DNA from: Thalassospira sp. MCCC 1A01428
Lineage (GTDB): Bacteria > Pseudomonadota > Alphaproteobacteria > Rhodospirillales > Thalassospiraceae
Reading direction: 5' to 3'
Length of the DNA stretch: 64,000 nucleotides
Assembly: GCF_002115825.1 (NCBI RefSeq)
Contig: NZ_JFJZ01000015.1
Location: forward strand, 30,911 to 94,910
Positions 7,804 through 15,163 of the stretch are shown one piece after another. How positions within the stretch are numbered: the stretch's first letter is position 1; each line of letters opens with the position of its first letter. Below the pieces are notes generated by a model. That model was not told the DNA's origin and ran no database searches. It was given only the letters and a program-made list of their open reading frames with translations. Position numbers and translations under genes: made by a program.

Positions 7804-8370
7804 TCAGCTGTTTTTGACCGCCGTTGCCGTCACAGAGGGCGCGGCAGCATCGTTTGACCAGTTTTCAACATTCAGACGTACCAGCGGTGTGCCTGCTGAA
7901 TGATAGGCTGTTGTCATGCCATCGTCGCGCAAGCCACATTTTGTCAGCACGTGGCGCGATGCGTCGTTTTCAGCATCAAATGTTGCGACGATGCTGGTTA
8001 GGTTCAGGGTGTCAAAACCGTAATTGATCAGGCATTTGGCAATTTCAGTCGCATATCCCTTGCCCCAGTGTGGTACCAACAGGCGATAGCCGACTTCGAT
8101 GTCGCTATCATCGGGAAGTGGACGCAAAATACCCAGACCAATTACCTGGGCTGTATCGCGCAGGCGAACACCCCACACGCCCAGTACGCCATCGTCGCGC
8201 ATCAATATCTGGCAAATACGGGCCTTGGCCGATTCATAATCGGGGCTGGGGGCGCGGATATAACGCATGACGCGCGCATCCATATCTGCACGTGCCAATG
8301 CCGGAACATGGGCGTCGCCAAATGGCTCCAGCACCAGTCGGTCGGTGGTAAGGGTGGGTTGTTGGGTCAT
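7804..8370 (-). CDS. GNAT family N-acetyltransferase (RimJ/RimL-like), copy 2
   Basis: A 188-residue acetyltransferase of the RimJ/RimL type: it opens with LTTDRLVLEPFG, has a central GYRLLVPHWGKGYATEIAK acetyl-CoA binding loop (V-P-H-W-G-K-G-Y-A-T) and the late ASRHVLTKCGL motif. The ATG at 8370 follows CAGGAAAA; a TTG at 8409 would overlap the upstream gene by eight bases. It is clearly a sister of the gene immediately upstream (same opening, same MDMDA/RVMRYIRAPSPD block), so the pair arose by tandem duplication. The substrate is unknown. Confidence 0.88.
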   Translation of the reverse strand: MTQQPTLTTDRLVLEPFGDAHVPALARADMDARVMRYIRAPSPDYESAKARICQILMRDDGVLGVWGVRLRDTAQVIGLGILRPLPDDSDIEVGYRLLVPHWGKGYATEIAKCLINYGFDTLNLTSIVATFDAENDASRHVLTKCGLRDDGMTTAYHSAGTPLVRLNVENWSNDAAAPSVTATAVKNS

Positions 8371-8401
8371 GACCGGTTTTTCCTGATCCGTTAAAATTGT
8401 A

Positions 8402-8956
8402 TCAGGCAAACGTTGTTGTTGGCCCGTTCTTCCATGTGGCGGCAGTTATTTTCATGAGTGGCTTTGCGCTACCACCATGAACCGAAGTTGTCCCGGCATC
8501 GTTCATACCGCATTTTGCCAAAACCTTGCGTGATGCCAGATTGCCGGTTTGATAAACCCCGCATATCACGGCAAGACCAAGGTCTTCAAAGCCATGTGCG
8601 ACAACACGTTGTGCCAGTTCGGTGGCATATCCCTTGCCCCAGCAGGTACGACCAAGACGATAGCCGATTTCAACACCGCTATCATCTGCCAGCCAGCGTA
8701 ACAGGGCGCGGCCCACAATGGTGTTACTTTCTTTTTCGCGGACACCCCAGTTGCCGACAATGGCCGGGGTGCCTTCGTCGGCCTGGGTCAGCCGGGCGCG
8801 GGCACTGGCTATATCAGGGCTGGGCGGGCGAATATGACGCATGACATCGGCATCCATATCCATTTCGCACCATGCCGCAATATGTTCGGGCAACCCGAAG
8901 GGCTCCAGAACCAGACGTTGTGTTTCAAGCCGGGCAGGCGTTACGGACAAAGGCAT
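8402..8956 (-). CDS. GNAT family N-acetyltransferase (RimJ/RimL-like), copy 1
   Basis: A 184-residue acetyltransferase. LETQRLVLEPFG opens the domain, DVMRHIRPPSPD follows, the acetyl-CoA loop is RTCWGKGYATELAQ and the C-terminal LASRKVLAKCGM is typical of the family. The ATG at 8956 was chosen because it begins just before the conserved strand and lies 13 bases downstream of the ubiG stop; the ribosome site is weak. Its closest relative in the window is the next gene downstream. The gene may be cotranscribed with ubiG. Confidence 0.87.
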   Translation of the reverse strand: MPLSVTPARLETQRLVLEPFGLPEHIAAWCEMDMDADVMRHIRPPSPDIASARARLTQADEGTPAIVGNWGVREKESNTIVGRALLRWLADDSGVEIGYRLGRTCWGKGYATELAQRVVAHGFEDLGLAVICGVYQTGNLASRKVLAKCGMNDAGTTSVHGGSAKPLMKITAATWKNGPTTTFA

Positions 8957-8969
8957 GACAACGTTACCG

Positions 8970-9731
8970 TTACAATTCGTCAAGGGATGGCTTGGTTGCG
9001 ATCGCCAGATAATTGATGTCAAGATCGTGCGGAGCAGGCTGCCATTTATCCTGCACCGGATTATAGGAAATGCCGGTGATGTCGGTTAATTGCAGGCCGC
9101 AATCGCGGATATAGCGCGATAATTCTGACGGTTTGACAAATTTGCGCCAGTCATGCGTCCCGGCCGGTACCCAGCGCAATATGTATTCTGCGCCAATTTT
9201 AGCCAGTGCCAGCGATTTAAGGGTACGGTTCAGGGTCGCGATAAACATGATGCCACCTGGCTTAAGTAGTGCTGCACAGGCTTGCATGAAAAAGGCCGGG
9301 TCATCGACATGTTCGATGACTTCCATATTTAAAACCACATCAAACTGGCGGCCGTCGTCAACCATCGTTTCAGGTGTGCCAAGGCGGTAATCGATGGTCA
9401 GGCCGGCCTGTTTGGCATGCACGCGGGCAACATTTATGTTGTTTTCTGCGGCATCAAGGGCCGTCATGTTTGCGCCCAGCCGCGCCATCGGCTCGGAAAG
9501 CAGGCCCGCACCACAGCCAATATCAATGATATCCAACCCTTTAAGCAGGTTGATATCATTAAGGTCACGGCCATAATGGGCGGCAATATTATCGCGCAAC
9601 AATTGTAACCGTACCGGATTAAATTTGTGCAGCGGTTTCATCACGCCTTCGGGGTTCCACCATTCATCCGCCATGGCAGAAAAACGTGAAATTTCGTCAG
9701 GGTTGGCAGTGCGGTTGGTGTGGGCTGACAT
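8970..9731 (-). CDS. ubiG: Ubiquinone biosynthesis O-methyltransferase UbiG
   Basis: A 253-residue SAM-dependent methyltransferase that carries out both O-methylations of ubiquinone synthesis. The N-terminal DEISRFSAMADEWWNPEG and MKPLHKFNPVR segments are hallmarks of UbiG/Coq3. The SAM site is DIGCGAGLLSEPMARLG, followed by the NMEVIEHVDDP acidic motif and the FIATLNRTLKS and GTHDWRKFVKPSEL blocks. The ATG at 9731 has GGAG seven bases upstream; a longer frame to 9869 adds unrelated residues. In many alphaproteobacteria ubiG is next to lysC, which here lies 3 kb away beyond an inserted three-gene block. Confidence 0.96.
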   Translation of the reverse strand: MSAHTNRTANPDEISRFSAMADEWWNPEGVMKPLHKFNPVRLQLLRDNIAAHYGRDLNDINLLKGLDIIDIGCGAGLLSEPMARLGANMTALDAAENNINVARVHAKQAGLTIDYRLGTPETMVDDGRQFDVVLNMEVIEHVDDPAFFMQACAALLKPGGIMFIATLNRTLKSLALAKIGAEYILRWVPAGTHDWRKFVKPSELSRYIRDCGLQLTDITGISYNPVQDKWQPAPHDLDINYLAIATKPSLDEL

Positions 9732-9880
9732 GGCAGGGCTCCGGCGGCGCGTAACAGGTAATGTGTATATGCCTGCCCTGTTTACGCGGGCCGCCGGTTT
9801 GGCGCAACCATATGCTTGTACCGCAAAGTGTTTTATCCGCGCACCGGCGGGAAATTTGCATGTCGCCATGCGTTCAGCGG

Positions 9881-10516
9881 TTATTTGCCCGGGCGGCCAT
9901 ATGTCCCGGTTAAGGTGGTGCGGGCGATGGTGTGCGCGTGCACCATAAAACCGACCAGTGCAGTACTGGCGTTGGCATCCATTTCAAGTGCGGCAACATC
10001 AAGGGCAAATAACGTAAACTGATAGGGGTGTGGTGCATCGCCAACCGGCGGGCACGGACCACCATAACCAGCCAAGCCAAAATCGGTTTTTAATTGATGT
10101 GCGCCGGGAATTGCATTCGGATTTGTTGCATCGCCTGCATTTTGCGACAGGCTGCGTCGGTCTGCCGGGATGTCGGTGACGACCCAATGCCACCAGCCGC
10201 TGCCGGTTGGCGCGTCCGGGTCATGCACCATCAGGGCGAAACTTTTGGTCCCATCGGGGACGTCTGACCAGGACAGGGCTGGCGATATGTTGCCGCCCTT
10301 GCAGCCAAAGCCGTTGAAAACCTGTGCATCAGCCAAAGGGCCGTTATCGGCAAAGTCGCTGCTGTGTAATTCCAGCGCTGATGCGGGCCGGATTATTGCT
10401 GCCATTGTAAGGGCAATGCCGACACCAAAGGCAACCATGGCGGAAAATTGCAGGTGCCGGTGTTTTGGGGCGCAAGGCGTATTGACGGGGGAACGTGCAG
10501 TGCGGAGATTTTTCAT
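9881..10516 (-). CDS. YbhB/YbcL (PEBP-like, Raf-kinase-inhibitor-like) exported protein
   Basis: A 211-residue phosphatidylethanolamine-binding-like protein. A basic N-terminus and hydrophobic segment (about 25-47, ending RPASALE) form a signal peptide. The PEBP core has the ligand-site motifs SPALSWSDVP, ALMVHDPDAPTGSGWWHWVVTDIP, the GYGGPCPPVGDAPHPYQF block and a terminal HAHTIARTTLTGTYGR. Bacterial YbhB proteins have no firmly known function. AGGA lies upstream of the ATG. The gene is followed by ubiG after about 150 bases. Confidence 0.9.
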   Translation of the reverse strand: MKNLRTARSPVNTPCAPKHRHLQFSAMVAFGVGIALTMAAIIRPASALELHSSDFADNGPLADAQVFNGFGCKGGNISPALSWSDVPDGTKSFALMVHDPDAPTGSGWWHWVVTDIPADRRSLSQNAGDATNPNAIPGAHQLKTDFGLAGYGGPCPPVGDAPHPYQFTLFALDVAALEMDANASTALVGFMVHAHTIARTTLTGTYGRPGK

Positions 10517-10590
10517 GGCAGGTTTCCTGATGGTTCGGTATGTGTCGATCCGTCAAGGTTATCAGCTTTGAACTCCATCATATGTGCGGA

Positions 10591-11673
10591 TCACACCATG
10601 TTTTGTACCAGTTGCATCGGGCTGTGGCCGAAATGGCGCAAAAAGGCCCGCCCAAAAGCGGATTGCGACTGATACCCGCATTGAAAGGCGATATCGGCAA
10701 TGGTGATTGGCGGCGCAGACGGGGCAACGACCCGTATGTTCGGTATTTTCTGATGTGGTGTAGATCTATCAACGCCCGTTGGGGCAGGGGTGGTTGGTTG
10801 TTTTGTGTGTATTTGGGCCAGCAGGGTAGCGGCATGGGCCATACGTTCCCCTTCAAGCAATTGTCGAAAGCTGGTGCCAGCCTGCTTTAAATGCCGGTCA
10901 ATCGACGACGGGCTGATGCCAAGGTGACGGGCGACTTGTGGTTTTTGCCATTTGCGTGCCGGGGAAAGGCGAAACAGGGCCAAAAGTCTGTCTTCTATCG
11001 TGGATGTGGTGGCAAGTAACAAAAGCGGCCCTGCCTGCCCGTGTTGGGCCAATAGTAGTAAAACCTCCATTAACCGGTGACGGATGATGATGCGGTCATG
11101 TTGGCTGGTCGGGGCGGTCAGCAGTGACATAACCGCCAGCACGGACCGTAAAAGCGGCTGCTTGGGCGCGATGACCAGCTTTTGGGGTGCCGCAGCGGCG
11201 GCGGTAATGTCGCGAATTTCGGGGTAGGCTGCAATAAATCGCATGATCAGGTCGGGTGAAAATTCAAGCACCAGTGCACTATATAACCCGGTTTCCAGAT
11301 CGGGGTAATTTACCACCGTTAGCGGAAGCCCCGCCGGGATCAGCAAAATCTGGCCGGGTATCATGGTTTCGCCAGGGGGCGCATCGGGCCTGGTGCCCAC
11401 GGTTTTGCGCCCGTCGATCAGATATGCGATGGCCGGGAAATCGGCGACATAATCCTGCAAGGTTTCGGTTTGGCGAAAAATCAGCTTTCCCAGGCGTGAC
11501 AGGCCGTGAATGTCGACTTTGTTTGACGATGGTGTGCCATGCGTCCCGGATGCCCCCATGTTGATTGCGGCAGCTTGCGATGGTCGTGGTAACCGGTGGG
11601 CTATTTTGCGAAAATCGCCGGGGGTCAGGTTTGAGGATGGGGAACCTGCTTTGTCAGGTGCGTTATGGGGCAT
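10591..11673 (-). CDS. AraC-family transcriptional regulator with linker insertion
   Basis: A 360-residue regulator with an N-terminal sensor region (about 1-220) and a C-terminal AraC DNA-binding domain. The first HTH is around QVARHLGISPSSIDRHL and the second is ITIADIAFQCGYQSQSAFGR followed by AFLRHFGHSP. Between the first HTH and the second, where family members have only a few residues, there is an extra 35 residues rich in Pro and Thr (about 288-322). This may change spacing between the two HTHs. AGGAAAA precedes the ATG at 11673. It is upstream of the PEBP gene, a possible target, but the regulated genes are not known. Confidence 0.9.
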   Translation of the reverse strand: MPHNAPDKAGSPSSNLTPGDFRKIAHRLPRPSQAAAINMGASGTHGTPSSNKVDIHGLSRLGKLIFRQTETLQDYVADFPAIAYLIDGRKTVGTRPDAPPGETMIPGQILLIPAGLPLTVVNYPDLETGLYSALVLEFSPDLIMRFIAAYPEIRDITAAAAAPQKLVIAPKQPLLRSVLAVMSLLTAPTSQHDRIIIRHRLMEVLLLLAQHGQAGPLLLLATTSTIEDRLLALFRLSPARKWQKPQVARHLGISPSSIDRHLKQAGTSFRQLLEGERMAHAATLLAQIHTKQPTTPAPTGVDRSTPHQKIPNIRVVAPSAPPITIADIAFQCGYQSQSAFGRAFLRHFGHSPMQLVQNMV

Positions 11674-11706
11674 GGCCGGTTTTCCTGGGCGGGCTTCTGC
11701 TGGTGG

Positions 11707-12417
11707 TTATTTTGTGAGTAAAGCGGGCAGTTCGGCAAGTGAGCGAATGGTGCGGATACCATCGGGTATGCCGCTTTGCTGCCATTGGGCAAAAGCCCAC
11801 GGCCCGCGCAACAGCCAGATTGCATCCATCCCGTGTTGTAACGCCGGGTAAATATCGTTATCCAGCCGGTCGCCAATATAAATGATATCGGCCGGGTCAT
11901 GGCCGGTTTGTTCGATAACGGCATTGAAAAAGGCGGGGTCGGGTTTTTTGCATTTTAGCCGTGCCGAACTTGACAGCCAGTCAATATGGCAGGGCAAAGC
12001 CTGCAACACCTGTTCCGATGATGCAGGCTGATTACCGCAAATACCAACCTTATGGCCGTGTTTGTGCAGGTCGGTCAGGGCCGGTAAGGCGTCGTCATAT
12101 AGATCGTCAATGGTAAATGACAGCAAATCGGGGCCCCGCCAGGGCTCCCCCGGGATTGCAGAAAAGTCGCCCAGCTGTTTCAGGATTGCCGCGAACCCGC
12201 AATTGCGCGCCAGTGCGATGCCCGCCGCAGCTGAAACGGTAAAAGACGGCAAATTAAGATGACGGGCAATGCGGTGCCAGATTGCGGTTTCGCTGATCAG
12301 CGTTTCGCCAACATCAAACATCACCAGTTTTTGTGCCGATGTTGTGGCAATGCCTGCCTGGTCGGGGTGTTTGCCAGATGTATGTTGTCGCGGGTGCGTG
12401 GCCGATGTGACGGGCAT
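11707..12417 (-). CDS. HAD-superfamily hydrolase
   Basis: A 236-residue HAD hydrolase. Motif I is MFDVGETLIS (Asp nucleophile at about residue 34; the second acidic position is Gly, as in several HAD groups), motif II lies in KVGICGNQPASS, motif III is the Lys in KCKKPDPAFF, and motif IV is IIYIGDRLDNDIYPALQHGM. The last block is typical of phosphatases acting on small phosphates. A Ser/Thr/His-rich first 25 residues is not conserved. GGAG lies seven bases before the ATG at 12417. Only 33 bases separate it from the AraC gene, so the two may be cotranscribed. Confidence 0.85.
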   Translation of the reverse strand: MPVTSATHPRQHTSGKHPDQAGIATTSAQKLVMFDVGETLISETAIWHRIARHLNLPSFTVSAAAGIALARNCGFAAILKQLGDFSAIPGEPWRGPDLLSFTIDDLYDDALPALTDLHKHGHKVGICGNQPASSEQVLQALPCHIDWLSSSARLKCKKPDPAFFNAVIEQTGHDPADIIYIGDRLDNDIYPALQHGMDAIWLLRGPWAFAQWQQSGIPDGIRTIRSLAELPALLTK

Positions 12418-12740
12418 TTGGGGCTCCGGTTTGGGGGCGCAGGGGCGGGTAGTTGAAGTTTTGCGGGTTTTTACGCATGATAATTTCGCAGTTGTTGCAA
12501 AACGCTGACTGGATTATGCGTTATTTCAGGTTTTGTGAAAGATCGATGGTTAAAATATAGCCTTGGGGCGGATTAACACTGCCTTCATGCTTGTTTCGCG
12601 GTCATTATGGCAGTATTGATATCGCCGCCCTGATCAGGGGGCTTGCAACCTTGCAGGTCCGTGACCCGGAAACTGGCGGAAACACAAGACCTTGCATTTC
12701 GGCTGGCGAGATGTAAAGGCAAGCATAACGGGGAATTTTC
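12418..12740 (+). other. Intergenic region upstream of lysC
   Basis: No gene is visible in these 323 bases between divergent genes. A candidate promoter for lysC lies within it (see separate entry). I saw no lysine-riboswitch-like structure. Confidence 0.5.
12533..12561 (+). promoter_or_regulatory. Candidate sigma-70 promoter for lysC
   Basis: TTGTGA (12533-12538) and TATAGC (12556-12561) are separated by 17 bases, placing the transcription start about 170 bases before lysC. This is a moderate consensus match only. Confidence 0.4.
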
Positions 12741-13961
12741 ATGGCCCGTATTGTCATGAAGTTTGGTGGCACATCTGTCGCCGACGTTGAAAAGATCAAG
12801 AATGTTGCCCGTCGCGTTAAAAGCGAAGTGGACGCAGGGAACCAGGTTGCGGTTGTCGTTTCGGCAATGTCGGGCAAAACCAATGAACTGGTGGGCTGGG
12901 CCGATACAATTTCGCCGCTTTATGATGCGCGCGAATATGATGTGATTGTATCGTCGGGTGAGCAGGTGACAGTTGGTTTGCTGGCGATGGCGCTGCAAAG
13001 CATGGATGTCCCTGCACGTTCGTGGCTGGGGTGGCAAATTCCGATCAAGACCGATGGCGCCCATGCTAAGGCCCGGATCAAATCGATCGACACAACCGAA
13101 CTTGACAAACGCCTTGATGGCGGCGAAGTGGTATGTGTTGCCGGTTTTCAGGGGATTGCGCCAGATAACCGTATTACCACGCTGGGACGTGGCGGGTCCG
13201 ATACCTCGGCGGTGGCGCTGGCGGCAGCCCTTCGGGCAGACCGTTGCGACATTTATACTGACGTTGAAGGTGTCTACACAACCGATCCCCGCATTGTGCC
13301 CAAGGCACGCAAGATTGAAAAAATTACCTACGAAGAAATGCTGGAACTGGCATCGCTTGGGGCCAAGGTGCTGCAAACCCGTTCAGTCGAGATGGCCATG
13401 AACCATCGCGTCCGGGTGCAGGTCCGTTCGACCTTTAGTGATGCGGAAGGTACACTTGTTGTAGACGAGGACGAAATCGTGGAACAGGAAGTCGTTAGCG
13501 GAATTGCCTATAGCCGGGACGAAGCCAAGATCACGCTGGTTAAGGTTGCCGACAAGCCGGGCACGGCAGCAACCATTTTTGGCCCGCTGGCCGAAGCCAA
13601 CATCAATGTCGATATGATCGTTCAGAACATATCGGAAAATGGCAACAGCACGGACATGACCTTTACCGTGCCGCGTGGCGAGTTCAAACGTGCGCTTCAG
13701 GTGATTGAAGGCAATCGTGAAAAGATCGCCTATCAGGAGCTGTTAAGCACGTCGGATGTGACCAAGGTTTCGATCATTGGTGTCGGTATGCGTTCCCATG
13801 TCGGGGTGGCACGTAAAATGTTTGAAACCCTGTCTGACAAGGGTATCAACATTCAGGTTATTTCAACCTCGGAAATCAAGGTAAGCGTCCTGATTGCCGA
13901 AGAATATACTGAACTTGCCGTTCGTGCCCTGCATACGGCCTATGGGCTGGATGCCGACTAG
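12741..13961 (+). CDS. lysC: Aspartate kinase
   Basis: A 406-residue aspartokinase that phosphorylates aspartate in the first step of lysine, threonine and methionine synthesis. The N-terminal VMKFGGTSVADVEKI motif, the central GRGGSDTSAVALAAALRADRC and TDVEGVYTTDPRI segments and the C-terminal pair of ACT domains (around 265-405, with VADKPGTAATIFGPLAEANINVDMIVQ and SIIGVGMRSHVGVARKMF) are all present. The ACT domains imply feedback inhibition by lysine and/or threonine. ATG at 12741 with a GGGGAA site. The gene precedes the ptsP region as in other alphaproteobacteria. Confidence 0.97.
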   Translation: MARIVMKFGGTSVADVEKIKNVARRVKSEVDAGNQVAVVVSAMSGKTNELVGWADTISPLYDAREYDVIVSSGEQVTVGLLAMALQSMDVPARSWLGWQIPIKTDGAHAKARIKSIDTTELDKRLDGGEVVCVAGFQGIAPDNRITTLGRGGSDTSAVALAAALRADRCDIYTDVEGVYTTDPRIVPKARKIEKITYEEMLELASLGAKVLQTRSVEMAMNHRVRVQVRSTFSDAEGTLVVDEDEIVEQEVVSGIAYSRDEAKITLVKVADKPGTAATIFGPLAEANINVDMIVQNISENGNSTDMTFTVPRGEFKRALQVIEGNREKIAYQELLSTSDVTKVSIIGVGMRSHVGVARKMFETLSDKGINIQVISTSEIKVSVLIAEEYTELAVRALHTAYGLDAD

Positions 13962-14129
13962 GTTCCAAGGGTAGGCCCGATGTGCTGCCGGATTGTTTTT
14001 GGCAATTAAGGCAGTGTTAAGGGGCCGTTATTTAATACATATCTGGGCTGGAACATTTTGTTTCGACCATTATGATGAAATAGCAGGGACCATGCGGTGC
14101 CCTGCATTTCTGCATTGGGGTACAACTAT

Positions 14130-15158
14130 ATGAACGATCCGAAATTTGCGGCAGCGCGCAACCGTCTGGAAAAATTGTGGGCGCCCGGCAAGGAATTCCT
14201 GGGCACTGAATACGCCATTTTGGCCGGTGCGATGTCGTGGGTTTCCGAACGTCACCTTGTTGCTGCGGTATCAAATGCCGGTGGATTTGGGGTGATCGCC
14301 TGTGGGTCGATGGGGCCGGAACTTTTGGCCGCCGAAATTGCCGCGACCAAGGAAATGACCGCCAAACCGTTTGGCGTTAATCTGATCACCATGCATCCCC
14401 AGCTTGACGACCTGATTGCGGTGTGCCGGGAACAGGAAGTTGGTCATGTTGTGTTGGCCGGTGGTTTGCCCTCGTCAAATTCGATCAAGGCGGTTAAGGA
14501 ATTTGCCCGGGTTATCTGTTTTGCTCCGGCGCTGGTGCTGGCAAAAAAACTGACCCGGTCGGGCGCGGATGCGCTGGTAATTGAAGGCAGCGAAGCCGGT
14601 GGCCATGTTGGCCCGGTATCGTTAACTGTACTGGCCCAGGAAATTTTACCCGAAATTCGCAATGTGCCAATTTTCTGTGCCGGCGGTATTGGCCGCGGCG
14701 AAGCGATTTCGTCGTTTCTGGAAATGGGTGCGGCAGGGGTTCAGGTTGGGACGCGTCTGGTTTGTGCCAGCGAATGTATTGCCCACCCGGCCTTTAAAAA
14801 GGCGTTTATCCGCGCCAGTGCGCGTGAAGCCGTTACCACTGTGCAGCTAGACGACCGCTTCCCGGTTATTCCGGTTCGCGCCCTGAATAACAAGGGTACG
14901 GAAGCTTTTATGAATGTTCAGCGCGAAGTTATTGAAAAGTTCCGTGCGGGTCAGTTAGAACAGGGGGCAGCGCAACTTGAAATCGAACATTTCTGGGCAG
15001 GTGCCCTGCGCCGTGCCGTTGTGGACGGAGACGTTGAAAACGGATCTGTCATGGCGGGGCAGTCGGTTGGTATGGTAAAGAAAGAGCAGCCGGTTTCTGA
15101 AATTCTGGCCGAACTGGTCGATCAGGCCGTTCAGTCCCTCGTACAAAGAGACCTTTAA
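14130..15158 (+). CDS. NAD(P)H-dependent flavin oxidoreductase / nitronate monooxygenase-like protein
   Basis: A 342-residue TIM-barrel flavoprotein of the nitronate monooxygenase/FabK family. The family signs are ILAGAMSWVSERHLVAAVSNAGGFGVIA at the start, the phosphate-binding FGVNLITM, the flavin-contacting ALVIEGSEAGGHVG with the conserved His, and the IFCAGGIGRGEAISSFLEMGAAGVQVGTR block. It may oxidise nitronates or be a FabK-like enoyl reductase; the residues visible do not settle it. I chose the ATG at 14130; one at 14097 adds 11 unconserved residues. It is followed by ptsP with a 5-base gap, so cotranscription is likely. Confidence 0.87.
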   Translation: MNDPKFAAARNRLEKLWAPGKEFLGTEYAILAGAMSWVSERHLVAAVSNAGGFGVIACGSMGPELLAAEIAATKEMTAKPFGVNLITMHPQLDDLIAVCREQEVGHVVLAGGLPSSNSIKAVKEFARVICFAPALVLAKKLTRSGADALVIEGSEAGGHVGPVSLTVLAQEILPEIRNVPIFCAGGIGRGEAISSFLEMGAAGVQVGTRLVCASECIAHPAFKKAFIRASAREAVTTVQLDDRFPVIPVRALNNKGTEAFMNVQREVIEKFRAGQLEQGAAQLEIEHFWAGALRRAVVDGDVENGSVMAGQSVGMVKKEQPVSEILAELVDQAVQSLVQRDL

Positions 15159-15163
15159 ATCTG

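Noticed and set aside
12418..12740. Lysine riboswitch before lysC
   Set aside because: None of the conserved riboswitch core elements were visible; only a possible promoter was found.
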